A program made the translations under genes and the position numbers. The notes beneath the pieces were generated by a model, which did not search any database, was not told the DNA's origin, and worked only from the letters and a program-made list of their open reading frames with translations. This document shows positions 23,031 through 32,232 of a stretch of DNA of 64,000 nucleotides, piece after piece. Position 1 is the stretch's first letter, and the number at the start of each line of letters is the position of its first letter. Source of the stretch: CATOSD01 sp965226695 (lineage in GTDB: Bacteria; Chloroflexota; Dehalococcoidia; Lucifugimonadales; CATOSD01); assembly GCA_965226695.1 (NCBI GenBank), contig OZ245405.1:2852001-2916000 (forward strand). The letters are read 5' to 3'.

Positions 23031-26000
23031 ATGTTCCGCATTGGCATCGACGTAGGCGGCACCTTCACCGACTTCGTGGTAGTCCCGGACGGGCAGCCCC
23101 CTCGTCAGTTCAAGACCGCATCCACTCCGCGAGACCCCTCGGAGGGTGTGCTGCGGGGTCTCGAAGAGGCGGCGGCCGCCCATAGCCTGTCTATAGAAGG
23201 GCTGCTCGCCGAAACCGAGATGCTGATTCACGGCACCACCGTCGCCACCAACACTCTGGTCGAGCGAAAGGGCTCGCGTGTCGGGCTCATCACCACAGAG
23301 GGCTTTCGGGACCTCCTGGAGATGCGCGAGGGACTGAAGGAGGACCGCTACAATCTGCGCATGGAGCCGGTGCAGCCGCTGGTGCCGCGCTACCTGCGGC
23401 TGGGAGTGCCTGAGCGTGTGCGGGCCAACGGCGAGGAGGAGCAGCCGCTCGACGAGGCCGCGCTGGACGAGGCGCTGGACACCCTCGCGGGAGAGGGCGT
23501 CGACGCGCTGGCGGTCTGCTTCCTTTTTTCTTACCTGAACCCCGAACACGAACGCCGCGCCGGGGAGCGAATAAGAGACAGGTTCCCCGGCGCCTACGTT
23601 TCGCTGTCCCACGAGGTGATCCCGCAGATAAAGGAGTTCGACCGCCTCAGCGCTACCGTGATCAACTCCTACGTCGGCCCCGTCTTTGGCCAGTACCTGA
23701 TGCGCCTGAGAGAGCGGCTCAGCACGTTCAGCCGCGTAAGCGACATCCTGATAATGCAGTCCAACGGCGGCGTTGCCTCCATAGAGGATTCCAGTCGCCT
23801 GGCCGTCGCCGCCATCCTGTCCGGACCGGCGGGCGGCGTGAGCGGCGCGGCGCGGTACGGCGAGGGCCTGGGTGAATCGAAAGTCATCGGCTTCGACATG
23901 GGCGGCACGAGCGCGGACATCTCGCTCATCGAGGACGGCTCGCCCCACCTGACCAACGAGAAGTCCGAGGCGGGCTGGAAGATAGCCGTGCCCGCCATAG
24001 ACATACAAACGCTCGGCGCGGGCGGTGGGAGCATCGCGCGCGTCGACGGCGGGGGCATCCTGCGCGTCGGCCCCGACAGCGCGGGCGCAGACCCCGGCCC
24101 CGTGTGCTACGGCCGCGGCGGCGAAGAGCCAACGGTGACCGACGCCAACCTGCTGCTGGGCTACCTGGACGCCGACAATTTTCTGGGGGGACGTGAAAGG
24201 CTCGATCTCGCAATGGCGGAGCGGGCCATAGAAGAGCGCGTCGCGCGCCCGCTCGGAATCGACACGCTGGAGGCAGCCCTGGGAGTCCACAAGGTTGTCT
24301 CTACCACGATGGCCGAGGGCATACGGCTGATGTCTGTAAAGCGGGGGGTTGACCCCCGGGACTTCGCCATTCTCGCCTTCGGCGGAGCGTCCGGACTGCA
24401 CGTGAGCGCCGTCGCCCGCCAGCTCCAGATTGAAAGGGTGTACGTGCCGGCGGCGGCGCCGGTGCTCTCCGCGCTTGGTATGCTGTGCACCGACCTGCAG
24501 TACGACGCCTCCCTCTCCCACCCGGCGAGCCTTGACGGGGTCGACCTGGACACCGTGCGCGGGATAGTGTCGCGGTTGGAGGCACAGGGACGCGACAGGC
24601 TGAAGGCGCAGGGCGTGGGCGACGAGGACACAGCCATCACAGTTTCCGCCGACATGCGCTACCTTGACCAGATCTACGAGGTCAACGTTCCCGTACCGGA
24701 CCTGTCGCTACCCCCAGAAGAGCTGCTGCAGGAGTGGGCGGCGAACTTACACCTGCGCTACGAGGAGCTGTACTCGTACCGCCAGTCCGACCAGGAGATT
24801 CGGCTCGTCACGCTGCGGGTGTCGGCGCTGGGCCGGCTGCCCAAGGCGGACCTCTCGGCGCAGACGCCCGCGGACGGCGCGACCGCCCCGAAGGGCAGCC
24901 GCCGCGTGTTCCTGGGAGAATGGCGTGACGTGCCCGTGTACGCCATAAGCGAGCTTACCCGCGACGCCGAAATCGAGGGGCCGGCTATCCTGGAATCGGA
25001 CTTCACAACCGTGCTCGTCGACGAGGGCGACACGGTGTCGCTCGACCGCTTCGGGGGCGTTGCGATGCGTGTGGCCGCCGGGGACCGGCGTGAGCGCGAG
25101 CGGACGGCAACCGCGACGCCTGACCCCGTCACCCTGGCCGTGGTCGAGAACCGCCTGGAGTCCATCGCGTTGGAGATGATGGAGGTGATGCTCCGCACCT
25201 CGATGTCGCAGATACTCAACTCCAGCCGCGACTTCTCTACCACGATACTGGACGCCGACTGCCAGCTCGTGGCGCAGGGCGAGGGCATACCAGTGCACAT
25301 CAGCGCGCTGCCCATCGCGGGCGCGGCGGTGCGCGACTACTTCGGCGACGACATATCGCCGGGCGACCTGTTCGCGCTCAACGATCCCTACTTCGGCGGA
25401 AGCCACCTGCCGGACATAACCGTCATTCGGCCCATCTTCCACGACGGCGAGCTGATCTTCTACTCGGTCAACAGGGCGCACCACAGCGACGTGGGAGGGG
25501 CAACGCACGGCGGCTACAACCCGTCAGCGAGCGAGATCTACCACGAGGGGCTGCGCATTCCTCCTCTGCGCATCCACGACAAGGGCGAGCCGCGACGCGA
25601 CCTGCTGCAGATGCTCTCTGCCAACGTGCGCCACCCCGAGAACTTCCTCGGCGATCTGAACGCGCAGATAGGATCGGTTGACATCGCCGCGCGGCGCATC
25701 GGCGAGCTGCTGCGGATCTACGAGCCCGTCTCCCTGAAGCGCATCATCGCGGAGATTCTCAACGCCACCGAACGGCAGGTGCGGCAGTTCATCTCTGATT
25801 GGCCTGACGGCGTGTACCGCGGCGAGTCGCTGGTAGACGACGATGGTTTCGATTCGAAGATGATCCCCATACGCGCAACGGTGACCATAGATGGCTCGTC
25901 GATGGACATCGACCTCAGCGAGTCCAGCCCACAGGTGACAGGCTTCATCAACAGCGCCTACGCCAACACCCGCTCGCTGGCCCACGCCTCGATAATGTAC

Positions 26001-26753
26001 ATGGCCCCCTCGGACGTGGCCAAGAACGAAGGCTCGATGCGCCCGGTCACGGTCACGGCCCCCAAGGGCCTGGTGGTGAACGCCAACCCTCCCGCGCCGG
26101 TGTGCATGAGCACCAACCACTGCGCCGAGGAGATCGTGGAAGCGGTGTTCAAAGCGCTCGCGCCGGCCGTGCCGCTGGCCGTGAACGCGGGCTTCTCGCG
26201 GAGGCTCAGGTTCGCCATCACAGGTGTGGACCCCCGCACCGACCGCGCCTTCATCTGGCACTTCTTCATGGCTCGCGGCGGCGGCGGCGCGTCCTACGCA
26301 CACGACGGCTGGCCCAACGTGGGTGAGGTGAACGTAGCCGGGGGTATTCGCTCGCCTAGCGTCGAGGTCACCGAGGAGCGATTCCCTCTGTTCGTCCGCC
26401 GCCACGAGCTGCGGCCCGGCTCCGCGGGGGACGGCACCCGGCGCGGCGGCCTCGGCGCCGTCTGCGAAATGGTGTACGAGGGAGCGGGCGACGCCCGGCT
26501 CAACACCGCGGGCGACGGCACCGTCAACCCGCCGTTCGGCCTGTTCGGAGGCCGCCCCGGCCTGCCCCACGTCTACAGCATCATCTCCAACGGCAAAGAA
26601 CGCGTACTAGGCTCGAAGGAGACGGGCGTAGTAGTCAGACCTGGCGACACCATCCTGTGCCTGTCGTCCGGGGGCGGCGGGTACGGCGACCCGAAGGAGC
26701 GCGATCCGGCGCTGGCAGACTGGGACGCGAAGAACGGCTACTTGACGCAGTAG
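23031..26753 (+). CDS. Fused hydantoinase A/B (5-oxoprolinase-like), 1240 aa
   Basis: A single open frame joins the HyuA and HyuB subunits, as in eukaryotic 5-oxoprolinase. The HyuA half has two actin-like phosphate motifs (GIDVGGTFTDFV at residue 3 and GFDMGGTSADISLIE near 288) plus GAGGGSIARVDGGG. The HyuB half starts at about residue 700 (DPVTLAVVENRLESIALEMMEVMLRTSMS) and includes GDLFALNDPYFGGSHLPDITV. It is an ATP-dependent hydrolase of cyclic amides such as 5-oxoproline or N-methylhydantoin, or a related carboxylase; the substrate cannot be fixed. AAGGAG lies before the ATG. It stands alone, with no racemase or transporter beside it. Confidence 0.92.
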   Translation: MFRIGIDVGGTFTDFVVVPDGQPPRQFKTASTPRDPSEGVLRGLEEAAAAHSLSIEGLLAETEMLIHGTTVATNTLVERKGSRVGLITTEGFRDLLEMREGLKEDRYNLRMEPVQPLVPRYLRLGVPERVRANGEEEQPLDEAALDEALDTLAGEGVDALAVCFLFSYLNPEHERRAGERIRDRFPGAYVSLSHEVIPQIKEFDRLSATVINSYVGPVFGQYLMRLRERLSTFSRVSDILIMQSNGGVASIEDSSRLAVAAILSGPAGGVSGAARYGEGLGESKVIGFDMGGTSADISLIEDGSPHLTNEKSEAGWKIAVPAIDIQTLGAGGGSIARVDGGGILRVGPDSAGADPGPVCYGRGGEEPTVTDANLLLGYLDADNFLGGRERLDLAMAERAIEERVARPLGIDTLEAALGVHKVVSTTMAEGIRLMSVKRGVDPRDFAILAFGGASGLHVSAVARQLQIERVYVPAAAPVLSALGMLCTDLQYDASLSHPASLDGVDLDTVRGIVSRLEAQGRDRLKAQGVGDEDTAITVSADMRYLDQIYEVNVPVPDLSLPPEELLQEWAANLHLRYEELYSYRQSDQEIRLVTLRVSALGRLPKADLSAQTPADGATAPKGSRRVFLGEWRDVPVYAISELTRDAEIEGPAILESDFTTVLVDEGDTVSLDRFGGVAMRVAAGDRRERERTATATPDPVTLAVVENRLESIALEMMEVMLRTSMSQILNSSRDFSTTILDADCQLVAQGEGIPVHISALPIAGAAVRDYFGDDISPGDLFALNDPYFGGSHLPDITVIRPIFHDGELIFYSVNRAHHSDVGGATHGGYNPSASEIYHEGLRIPPLRIHDKGEPRRDLLQMLSANVRHPENFLGDLNAQIGSVDIAARRIGELLRIYEPVSLKRIIAEILNATERQVRQFISDWPDGVYRGESLVDDDGFDSKMIPIRATVTIDGSSMDIDLSESSPQVTGFINSAYANTRSLAHASIMYMAPSDVAKNEGSMRPVTVTAPKGLVVNANPPAPVCMSTNHCAEEIVEAVFKALAPAVPLAVNAGFSRRLRFAITGVDPRTDRAFIWHFFMARGGGGASYAHDGWPNVGEVNVAGGIRSPSVEVTEERFPLFVRRHELRPGSAGDGTRRGGLGAVCEMVYEGAGDARLNTAGDGTVNPPFGLFGGRPGLPHVYSIISNGKERVLGSKETGVVVRPGDTILCLSSGGGGYGDPKERDPALADWDAKNGYLTQ

Positions 26754-26866
26754 GCGGCCAGATGGCGCGCCTTGTGGGTGCGGCGCACTCAAGCCACGTT
26801 GTCGACGGCTGCGGAAGCGTGTAAAGTAAAAGCGTCCAATTCATACTGACCTGAATGGGAAGTCCG

Positions 26867-27124
26867 ATGAGCCTCAGCATCGAGAACGAAGAGACCGGCA
26901 GACTGGCCAGCGAGTTGGCGGAACTGACCGGTGAAACGGAGACGCTGGCGGTCACCGTCGCGCTCGAGGAACGCCTCGAGCGCGAGCGGGACATCCAGAA
27001 GCGTCTTCAAGCAATGAGAGCCATCTCCCAGCGTTGCGCCGAGTCACTCCGTGACGGGCCGCCAGCAGTAGAACATGGCGCTTATCTTTACGACAAGCGC
27101 GGATTGCCAGAAGCGCGACCCTAG
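26867..27124 (+). CDS. Orphan VapB-type antitoxin
   Basis: 85 residues from the ATG at 26867 (GGGAAG upstream; an ATG at 26855 is possible). The N-terminus MSLSIENEETGRLASELAELTGETETLAVTVALEERLERER matches the Rv0623/PSK-type VapB antitoxin family (ribbon-helix-helix-like DNA-binding plus helix). The C-terminal tail with LYDKRGLPEARP resembles the toxin-binding end of VapB (GYDE.GLP). No vapC follows: the next gene is on the other strand and overlaps it tail-to-tail by 4 nt. It is either a relic or acts with a distant VapC. Confidence 0.72.
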   Translation: MSLSIENEETGRLASELAELTGETETLAVTVALEERLERERDIQKRLQAMRAISQRCAESLRDGPPAVEHGAYLYDKRGLPEARP

Positions 27125-27390
27125 ATTCTCCTGAGTATCCTGTCGTATTCCCGGTGCGGCCCAATCCAGAACCATAGGATGTCGCCCCCGTACAGTACCC
27201 CAAGCGCGCGATAGTCGTCGCTCACTCGCGCCGAATAGACCGGCCGCCGTCGGCTGACGCGCTTGAAGTGTAAGCTGGGATGATTGGGGTCTGACGCGAA
27301 GAAACGGTATGACTCCCTCGCCTGTCGTCTTACGTGGACTGAAAGGAGTCGATACTCATCCCAAAAGCTCTCAAGCGCGAACGAACGCAA
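27121..27390 (-). CDS. RelE/ParE-superfamily toxin
   Basis: 89 residues from a TTG that follows the antitoxin stop by 2 nt. The pattern is that of a stand-alone RelE-like toxin: SFWDEYRLLSVHVRRQARESYRFFASDPNHPSLHFKRV, then VYSARVSDDYRALGVLYGGDILWFWIGPHREYDRIL. The core beta sheet with SARV..DYRALG and W-IG-H-EYDR is the family hallmark. RelE proteins cut mRNA in the ribosome; ParE members instead poison gyrase, and this subgroup's target is not known. Its 3' end overlaps the orphan VapB by 4 nt. Confidence 0.85.
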   Translation of the reverse strand: MRSFALESFWDEYRLLSVHVRRQARESYRFFASDPNHPSLHFKRVSRRRPVYSARVSDDYRALGVLYGGDILWFWIGPHREYDRILRRI

Positions 27391-27392
27391 AG

Positions 27393-27617
27393 TTAGAGTT
27401 CGTCCGAGTCTAGAGGTCGTGTCAGTCCTGCACGATGCGCCGCAACGGCCTCGTCAGCCAGTTGCTCCAACAGGTCCTCGGATTCTGGGCGGCTGAACAA
27501 TTCTGCCCAACGCAGTTCAGACTCCAGTTCGGACAGGAGGAATCGGGCGAACCTGTCCTGTTCTTCCTGCGGAAGTTCGGATGCTTTCGCAAAGGCTTGT
27601 TCAAGAAGTTCTGTCAT
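27393..27617 (-). CDS. Antitoxin partner of the RelE-type toxin
   Basis: 74 residues, acidic and helical (MTELLEQAFAKASELPQEEQDRFARFLLSELESE, then FSRPESEDLLEQLADEAVAAHRAGLTRPLDSDEL). The layout 'ELPQEEQD.FARFLLSELESE.RW...F', ending in an acidic GLTRPLD tail, is the usual upstream partner of this RelE subgroup. The antitoxin-toxin order with a 2-nt gap supports the pairing. It probably represses its own operon, but no operator is obvious. Confidence 0.8.
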   Translation of the reverse strand: MTELLEQAFAKASELPQEEQDRFARFLLSELESELRWAELFSRPESEDLLEQLADEAVAAHRAGLTRPLDSDEL

Positions 27618-27651
27618 GTTCTCTTCCTCTCTTCAACTGTTTGCGCGCCCC

Positions 27652-28626
27652 TCACCGCGTGCGAGGATTGAGCACGTCGTTGAGCGAGTCGCCTAGCAGG
27701 TTCCAGGCCAGCACGATGGTCCAGGCCGCCGCGCCGGGCGCGAGCAGCATCCACGGCACCTCGCGCAGCGCGCTCAACGATCCGGCCTCCAGCAGCATCG
27801 TGCCGAGGCTGGGCTTGGGCGGCTGAACGCCAAGCCCGAGCCAGCTCAGGATGATCTCCGCCCCGACCAGGGCGCCCATCGTCATGCTTACCGACACAAT
27901 TATCGGGCTGATGGCGTTGGGCAATATGTGGACGAACAGCATGCGGGGCGTGGACGTGCCCACTGCCCGCGCCGCGTCCACGAACTGCGACTCCTTGAGA
28001 TACAGCACCTGGCCCCGCACCAGCCGCGCCATGCCGATCCAACCGAACGAGACCAGCGCCACCGATATGACAAGGTAGTCGGCGACGCCGCTCCTCGCCA
28101 GCCCGTCCAGGAAGGTGTGGTCCTCGATCCACCACACCATGCTCCGAATGCGGCCGCCCAGCGTCGCGGCTATGAGTATTATCAGCAGAATGTCGGGGAA
28201 GGCGCTGAACAACTCTCCCGTTCGCATGATGATCGAGTCCACGCGCCGTCCCAGGTATCCGGCCACCAGCCCAAGCGTAACGCCCAGCACCAGCCCGCCC
28301 GTGGCAACCACGACAACCGTGATGATTACGGTGGTCTGCACGGCCCATACGACCCGCATGAGCACGTCGCGGCCCTTCAGGTCGGTGCCGGCCCAGTGGG
28401 ACGTGTTCGGAGGCTTGCGGATCGCGGTGTAGTCCTGCTCCGTGTAGCCGTAGGGGGCGAAGAAGGAGACCACCGGCGCGAATATGCCCAGCATGTAGAC
28501 GACGGCGAGCGCCGCCATGCACGCGAGCGCGATGCGCTTGCGAACGAGGCGCGCCCATGCCAGGGCCAGGTGTCCCCTGGTAGGGCGGCCCAACTCCTGT
28601 TCGAGGCTCAGTTGACCCGTTGCCAA
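27652..28626 (-). CDS. Oligopeptide/dipeptide ABC transporter permease (DppC/OppC type)
   Basis: 324 residues. A cytoplasmic N-terminus is followed by a first membrane segment (IALACMAALAVVYMLGIFAP), then the OppC-type periplasmic motif (PNTSHWAGTDLKGRDVLMRVVWA: HW.GTD..GRDVLSR). The core binding-protein-dependent transport domain has the EAA loop (FVDAARAVGTSTPRMLFVHILPNAISPIIV). The start is a TTG, TTGGCAACG, with weak spacing. It pairs with the DppB-type permease just upstream. No substrate-binding protein or ATPase gene is adjacent. Confidence 0.92.
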   Translation of the reverse strand: MATGQLSLEQELGRPTRGHLALAWARLVRKRIALACMAALAVVYMLGIFAPVVSFFAPYGYTEQDYTAIRKPPNTSHWAGTDLKGRDVLMRVVWAVQTTVIITVVVVATGGLVLGVTLGLVAGYLGRRVDSIIMRTGELFSAFPDILLIILIAATLGGRIRSMVWWIEDHTFLDGLARSGVADYLVISVALVSFGWIGMARLVRGQVLYLKESQFVDAARAVGTSTPRMLFVHILPNAISPIIVSVSMTMGALVGAEIILSWLGLGVQPPKPSLGTMLLEAGSLSALREVPWMLLAPGAAAWTIVLAWNLLGDSLNDVLNPRTR

Positions 28627-28667
28627 ACCGGTCCCGTCCTCTCCGCTGCCGGTGCGCCGGCGCCCGA

Positions 28668-29597
28668 TCAGCTGTAGCGAATCCTGGGGTCTATCAGCGT
28701 GTACACAATGTCGGCCACGAGGTTGGCCAGCACGAAGGCCAACGCCCCGACTAGAGTTATGGCCATAATTACGGGATAGTCCCTGTTGAAGATGGCATCT
28801 ATCGCCAAATTGCCCAAGCCGGGAATGCCCAGAATGCGCTCAGTGATGATGCCTGTGCTCAGCAGCCCCGGAAGCGAAAGCGAGATGACCGTGACCACCG
28901 GAATGAGCGAGTTCTTGAGCACGTGGCGGACGTCCACCACCATTTCCGACAGGCCCTTCGCGCGCGCCGTGCGTATGAAGTCCTGCCCCATCACGTCCAG
29001 CGTGCTCGCCCGCATCAGCCGCGCCAGCCCGGCCACGCCCGGTATGCCCATGGTAATGGCCGGAATAATCATGCGGACGTCCCAGAAACCGCCCCATCCC
29101 GAGCATGGCAGCCAGCTCAGCTTGAGGCAGAATGCCCACAGCATGAACGGGATGGACACCATGATGGGAATGGACATCAGTACGAGCGATATGCTCACCG
29201 TGGTGGGGTCTTCCCACCGCCCCTGTTTGTGCGCGACCCAGAATCCGAGCGGCAGGCCGAGACCCACGCTGACGATGAGCGCGGCGATGCTGACCTGGAA
29301 CGATACCCAGACTTTCGCGCCCAACAGCTCGCTTACCGGACGGCCGCGAAAGCGTATGCTCTCGCCCAGGTCGCCGCGCACGGCCCGCCAGATGTAGTCA
29401 CCGTATTGCACGAAGAAAGGCCGGTTCAGACCGAGTTGTTCGCGCAGCCGGTTGGCCGTCTCCTCTTCGTAACGCACGCCCAACATCACCTGCACGGGGT
29501 CGCCCGGCCCGAAGCGGCCGAGCGCGAATGTCACCAGCGAGACCGCGAGTAACAGCACGGGGAGCCAAAGCAGACGCCGCGCTATGTAGACCCACAT
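28668..29597 (-). CDS. Oligopeptide/dipeptide ABC transporter permease (DppB/OppB type)
   Basis: 309 residues, with the DppB start MWVYIARRLLWLPVLLLAVSLVTFALGRFGPGDP and the EAA loop (DFIRTARAKGLSEMVVDVRHVLKNSLIPVVTVISLSLPGLL). The C-terminus has GNLAIDAIFNRDYPVIMAITLVGALAFVLANLVADIVYTLIDPRIRYS, the family's classic final segment. It forms a heteromeric channel with the DppC-type permease 41 nt downstream. The two permeases alone are not a complete importer. Confidence 0.93.
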   Translation of the reverse strand: MWVYIARRLLWLPVLLLAVSLVTFALGRFGPGDPVQVMLGVRYEEETANRLREQLGLNRPFFVQYGDYIWRAVRGDLGESIRFRGRPVSELLGAKVWVSFQVSIAALIVSVGLGLPLGFWVAHKQGRWEDPTTVSISLVLMSIPIMVSIPFMLWAFCLKLSWLPCSGWGGFWDVRMIIPAITMGIPGVAGLARLMRASTLDVMGQDFIRTARAKGLSEMVVDVRHVLKNSLIPVVTVISLSLPGLLSTGIITERILGIPGLGNLAIDAIFNRDYPVIMAITLVGALAFVLANLVADIVYTLIDPRIRYS

Positions 29598-29862
29598 GGC
29601 AGGCCAACTCCAACAGGGGATTCTGGCGACCGGACAGTGGGCTGCGCCCGAGATGGAAGCTAACCCTCTAATGGGGAAAGGTTAATCTCTAGGCCACGAA
29701 AGAGCAAGCGAACAGGGAGCCGCCAGGTCCGGCGCGGTTCGCGAGCCCCACGCCCGCAAGGGACCTCGGGCGCTGATCCGCACGCCTTGACACCCCTTCG
29801 CGCCTGCTGATAGCCTCCCTCACATCAGGCGGCGCGGGCGAGCACTTGGAGCGGGATACGCG

Positions 29863-31032
29863 ATGGACTTTAGTTTTACCCCAGAGCAGGAGCAGTTCCG
29901 AGAACACGTCCGCGCGTTCATTCGCGACGAAGTGCCCGCCGAGATGATCGCCGAGATTCAGGGTGCGGCGGACGGTGCGGCGTCGGAGGCGGGCCGCGAG
30001 TTCAAGCTGCTGCTGGGCCGAAAAGGGCTGCTCGGAATCAGCTGGCCCAAAGAGTACGGCGGCGGCGGCAAGCCCCTGCTGTACCAATTCATCCTCACCG
30101 AGGAGCTGGGCTATCACGGGTTGCCCTACGGCGGCCTGAGCCTCACTTCGGTCGGGCCGACGCTGTTCCGCGCGGGCACCGAAGAGCAACGCCAGCAGTA
30201 TCTGGCGGGCATACTCAACGGCGAGTTCGAGTTCGCCCTCGGCTACTCCGAGCCTTCCGCAGGCACCGACCTGGGCTCGCTCCAGACAAGGGCCGTCGCC
30301 GACGGCGACGACTACGTTATCAACGGCCAGAAGATTTATACCTCCGCCGCCCACTACTCCACCCATATCTGGCTGGCCGCGCGAACAGACGCAAACGAGC
30401 CCAAACATCGCGGCGTTTCGCTGATGATCGTGCCCCTCGATTCCCCGGGCATAACCATACGCCCGCTGTGGACGATGGGGGACGGCCGGACCAACGAGGT
30501 CTTCTTCGAGGACGTGCGTGTGCCCCGCGAGAACCTGGTGGGCGAGGAGAATCGCGGCTTCTACGTGGTGGCGATGGCGCTGGACTACGAGCGCGCGGCG
30601 GTCGCGCCGATCAGCCCGCTCAAGCGCAGCCTGGACGAGCTTACCCAGTTCGCCCGGGACACCGGCCGCAACGGCACGGCCCTCGCCGAAGACCCCGTCG
30701 TTCGCCGAAAGCTCGCCGAGCTCGCCGTGGAAGTGGACGTGCTGAGACTGTTCTCGTATCGCAACGCCTGGATGATCGAGAACGAGCTGGTGCCCACCAA
30801 AGAGGCGTCGATAGCCAAGGTATGGTCCTCGGAGCTGGCACAGCGCATGTCCGCCGTCGCGCTCGAAATCATGGGGCCGCGGGGGCAGCTCAAGCGCGGC
30901 TCGAAATGGGCATATCTGCAAGGCAGGTTCGAGCGTATGTATCGCCAAACGCCGCTCATGCGCTTTGGTGCGGGCACCAACGAGATACAGCGCAACATCA
31001 TCGCCCAGCGCGGGCTCGGCCTGCCCCGCTAG
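29863..31032 (+). CDS. Acyl-CoA dehydrogenase family protein
   Basis: 389 residues. The N-terminus MDFSFTPEQEQFREHVRAFIRDEVP is typical of medium/long-chain acyl-CoA dehydrogenases. LLGISWPKEYGGGGKPLLYQFILTEEL is the helical-to-beta turn, FALGYSEPSAGTDLGSLQTRAV is the YxEPxxGTD signature, and NGQKIYTSAAHYSTHIWLAART and MRFGAGTNEIQRNIIAQRGLGLPR are the beta-domain and C-terminal FAD-contact motifs. It lies 44 nt upstream of a second acyl-CoA dehydrogenase on the same strand, so they may form a heteromeric enzyme, as in steroid and terpenoid degradation (inference). Confidence 0.94.
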   Translation: MDFSFTPEQEQFREHVRAFIRDEVPAEMIAEIQGAADGAASEAGREFKLLLGRKGLLGISWPKEYGGGGKPLLYQFILTEELGYHGLPYGGLSLTSVGPTLFRAGTEEQRQQYLAGILNGEFEFALGYSEPSAGTDLGSLQTRAVADGDDYVINGQKIYTSAAHYSTHIWLAARTDANEPKHRGVSLMIVPLDSPGITIRPLWTMGDGRTNEVFFEDVRVPRENLVGEENRGFYVVAMALDYERAAVAPISPLKRSLDELTQFARDTGRNGTALAEDPVVRRKLAELAVEVDVLRLFSYRNAWMIENELVPTKEASIAKVWSSELAQRMSAVALEIMGPRGQLKRGSKWAYLQGRFERMYRQTPLMRFGAGTNEIQRNIIAQRGLGLPR

Positions 31033-31076
31033 CGGCGCGGCCGGACGGCAGCCAGCCAACAAGGAGCGCGGCCTCC

Positions 31077-32222
31077 ATGGACCTTGCTCTCACCGAAGCG
31101 CAGCAGATGCTCAAACGCCTGACCAGGGACTTCCTGGAGCAGGAGTTCCCCCCGTCCCTCGCGAGAGCGTTGGAGCAGGACGAGCGCGGCCACTCGCCGG
31201 AAGTCTGGCGCAAGATGGTCGAAACAGGCCTGGTAGAAGCCGCATTTCCACAGGAGTATGGCGGCGCGGGCGGCGGCCTGATGGAGTTGGGCGTAATCTT
31301 CGACGAAATGGGGAGAGGGCTGTACACCGGCCCATTCTTCGCGACGGTGGCCCTGGGCGGCCTGGCGCTGCTTTACGCCGGCACGGACGACCAGCGGCGC
31401 GGCATCATCCCCGCCGTGGCGCAGGGCCAGGCGCTGCTCTGCCTCGCGCTGCTGGAAGAGTCCGGCAAGTACGCGCCCGACGCCATCCGCATGGAGGCGC
31501 GCGCCAGGGGAGACCATTACGTGCTGTCCGGCACGAAGCTGTTCGTGGAATACGCCAACGTCGCCGACTTCATACTGTGCGCGGCGCGGACCGGCCCACA
31601 AGCCGAAGACATATCTCTGTTCCTTGTGCCCGGCACGAACCCCGGCGTCAGCATAGCGCCGCTGGACACGATCGGCGGCGACAAGCAATCGGAAGTGACC
31701 TTCGACGAGACGCTCGTGCCGGACCGCAACGTCATCGGCGAGGTCGGCGGCGCGTGGCCGCACCTGCGGCGCGCGCTGGACGCGGCTACGGCGTTGACGT
31801 GCATGCAGATGGCGGGCATGGCTGAGAAGGTGTTGGAGCGCACGGTCGAATACGTGAAGATGCGCGTGCAGTTCGGACGCCCCTTAGGCTCGCTCCAGGC
31901 GGTGCAGCACCACTGCGCGGACATGGCCATCCACTGCGACGGCGCGCTGCTCGCGGCCCAGGAGGCCGTCTCGCTGCTCGACCGGGGCCTGCCCGCGCGC
32001 CGCGAGACAGCCATAGCGAAGGCGTTCTGCAACCGCGCGTGCCAGTTCGTAACGCTCACTGCCCACCAGCTTCACGGCGGCGTCGGCTTCATGCAGGAGT
32101 TCGACCTCCAGATGTACACGCGGCAGATGCAGGGCATGGCGCTGAGGCTAGGCACCTCGGACGAACACCTGGAAGTCGTGGCGGACGAGTTGTTGGGCAT
32201 CCCCTCGCGGCAATCGGCGTAA
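31077..32222 (+). CDS. Acyl-CoA dehydrogenase family protein (second subunit-like)
   Basis: 381 residues from the ATG at 31077 (AAGGAG about 11 nt upstream; the long upstream frame is antisense-like and not coding). Helical domain MDLALTEAQQMLKRLTRDFLEQEFP, turn VEAAFPQEYGGAGGGLMELGVIFDEMG, beta-domain VLSGTKLFVEYANVADFILCAARTG, C-terminal FGRPLGSLQAVQHHCADMA and LTAHQLHGGVGFMQEFDLQMYTR. The signature YxEPxxGTD is eroded (ALLEESGKYAPD), as in non-catalytic or specialised partner subunits. It is tightly linked to the upstream dehydrogenase and the downstream YHS protein. Confidence 0.93.
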   Translation: MDLALTEAQQMLKRLTRDFLEQEFPPSLARALEQDERGHSPEVWRKMVETGLVEAAFPQEYGGAGGGLMELGVIFDEMGRGLYTGPFFATVALGGLALLYAGTDDQRRGIIPAVAQGQALLCLALLEESGKYAPDAIRMEARARGDHYVLSGTKLFVEYANVADFILCAARTGPQAEDISLFLVPGTNPGVSIAPLDTIGGDKQSEVTFDETLVPDRNVIGEVGGAWPHLRRALDAATALTCMQMAGMAEKVLERTVEYVKMRVQFGRPLGSLQAVQHHCADMAIHCDGALLAAQEAVSLLDRGLPARRETAIAKAFCNRACQFVTLTAHQLHGGVGFMQEFDLQMYTRQMQGMALRLGTSDEHLEVVADELLGIPSRQSA

Positions 32223-32232
32223 GGAGCGCGGC

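Noticed and set aside
22770..24521. A 583-codon minus-strand frame opposite the hydantoinase gene
   Set aside because: Antisense shadow; the plus-strand hydantoinase has both actin-like motifs and a good start.
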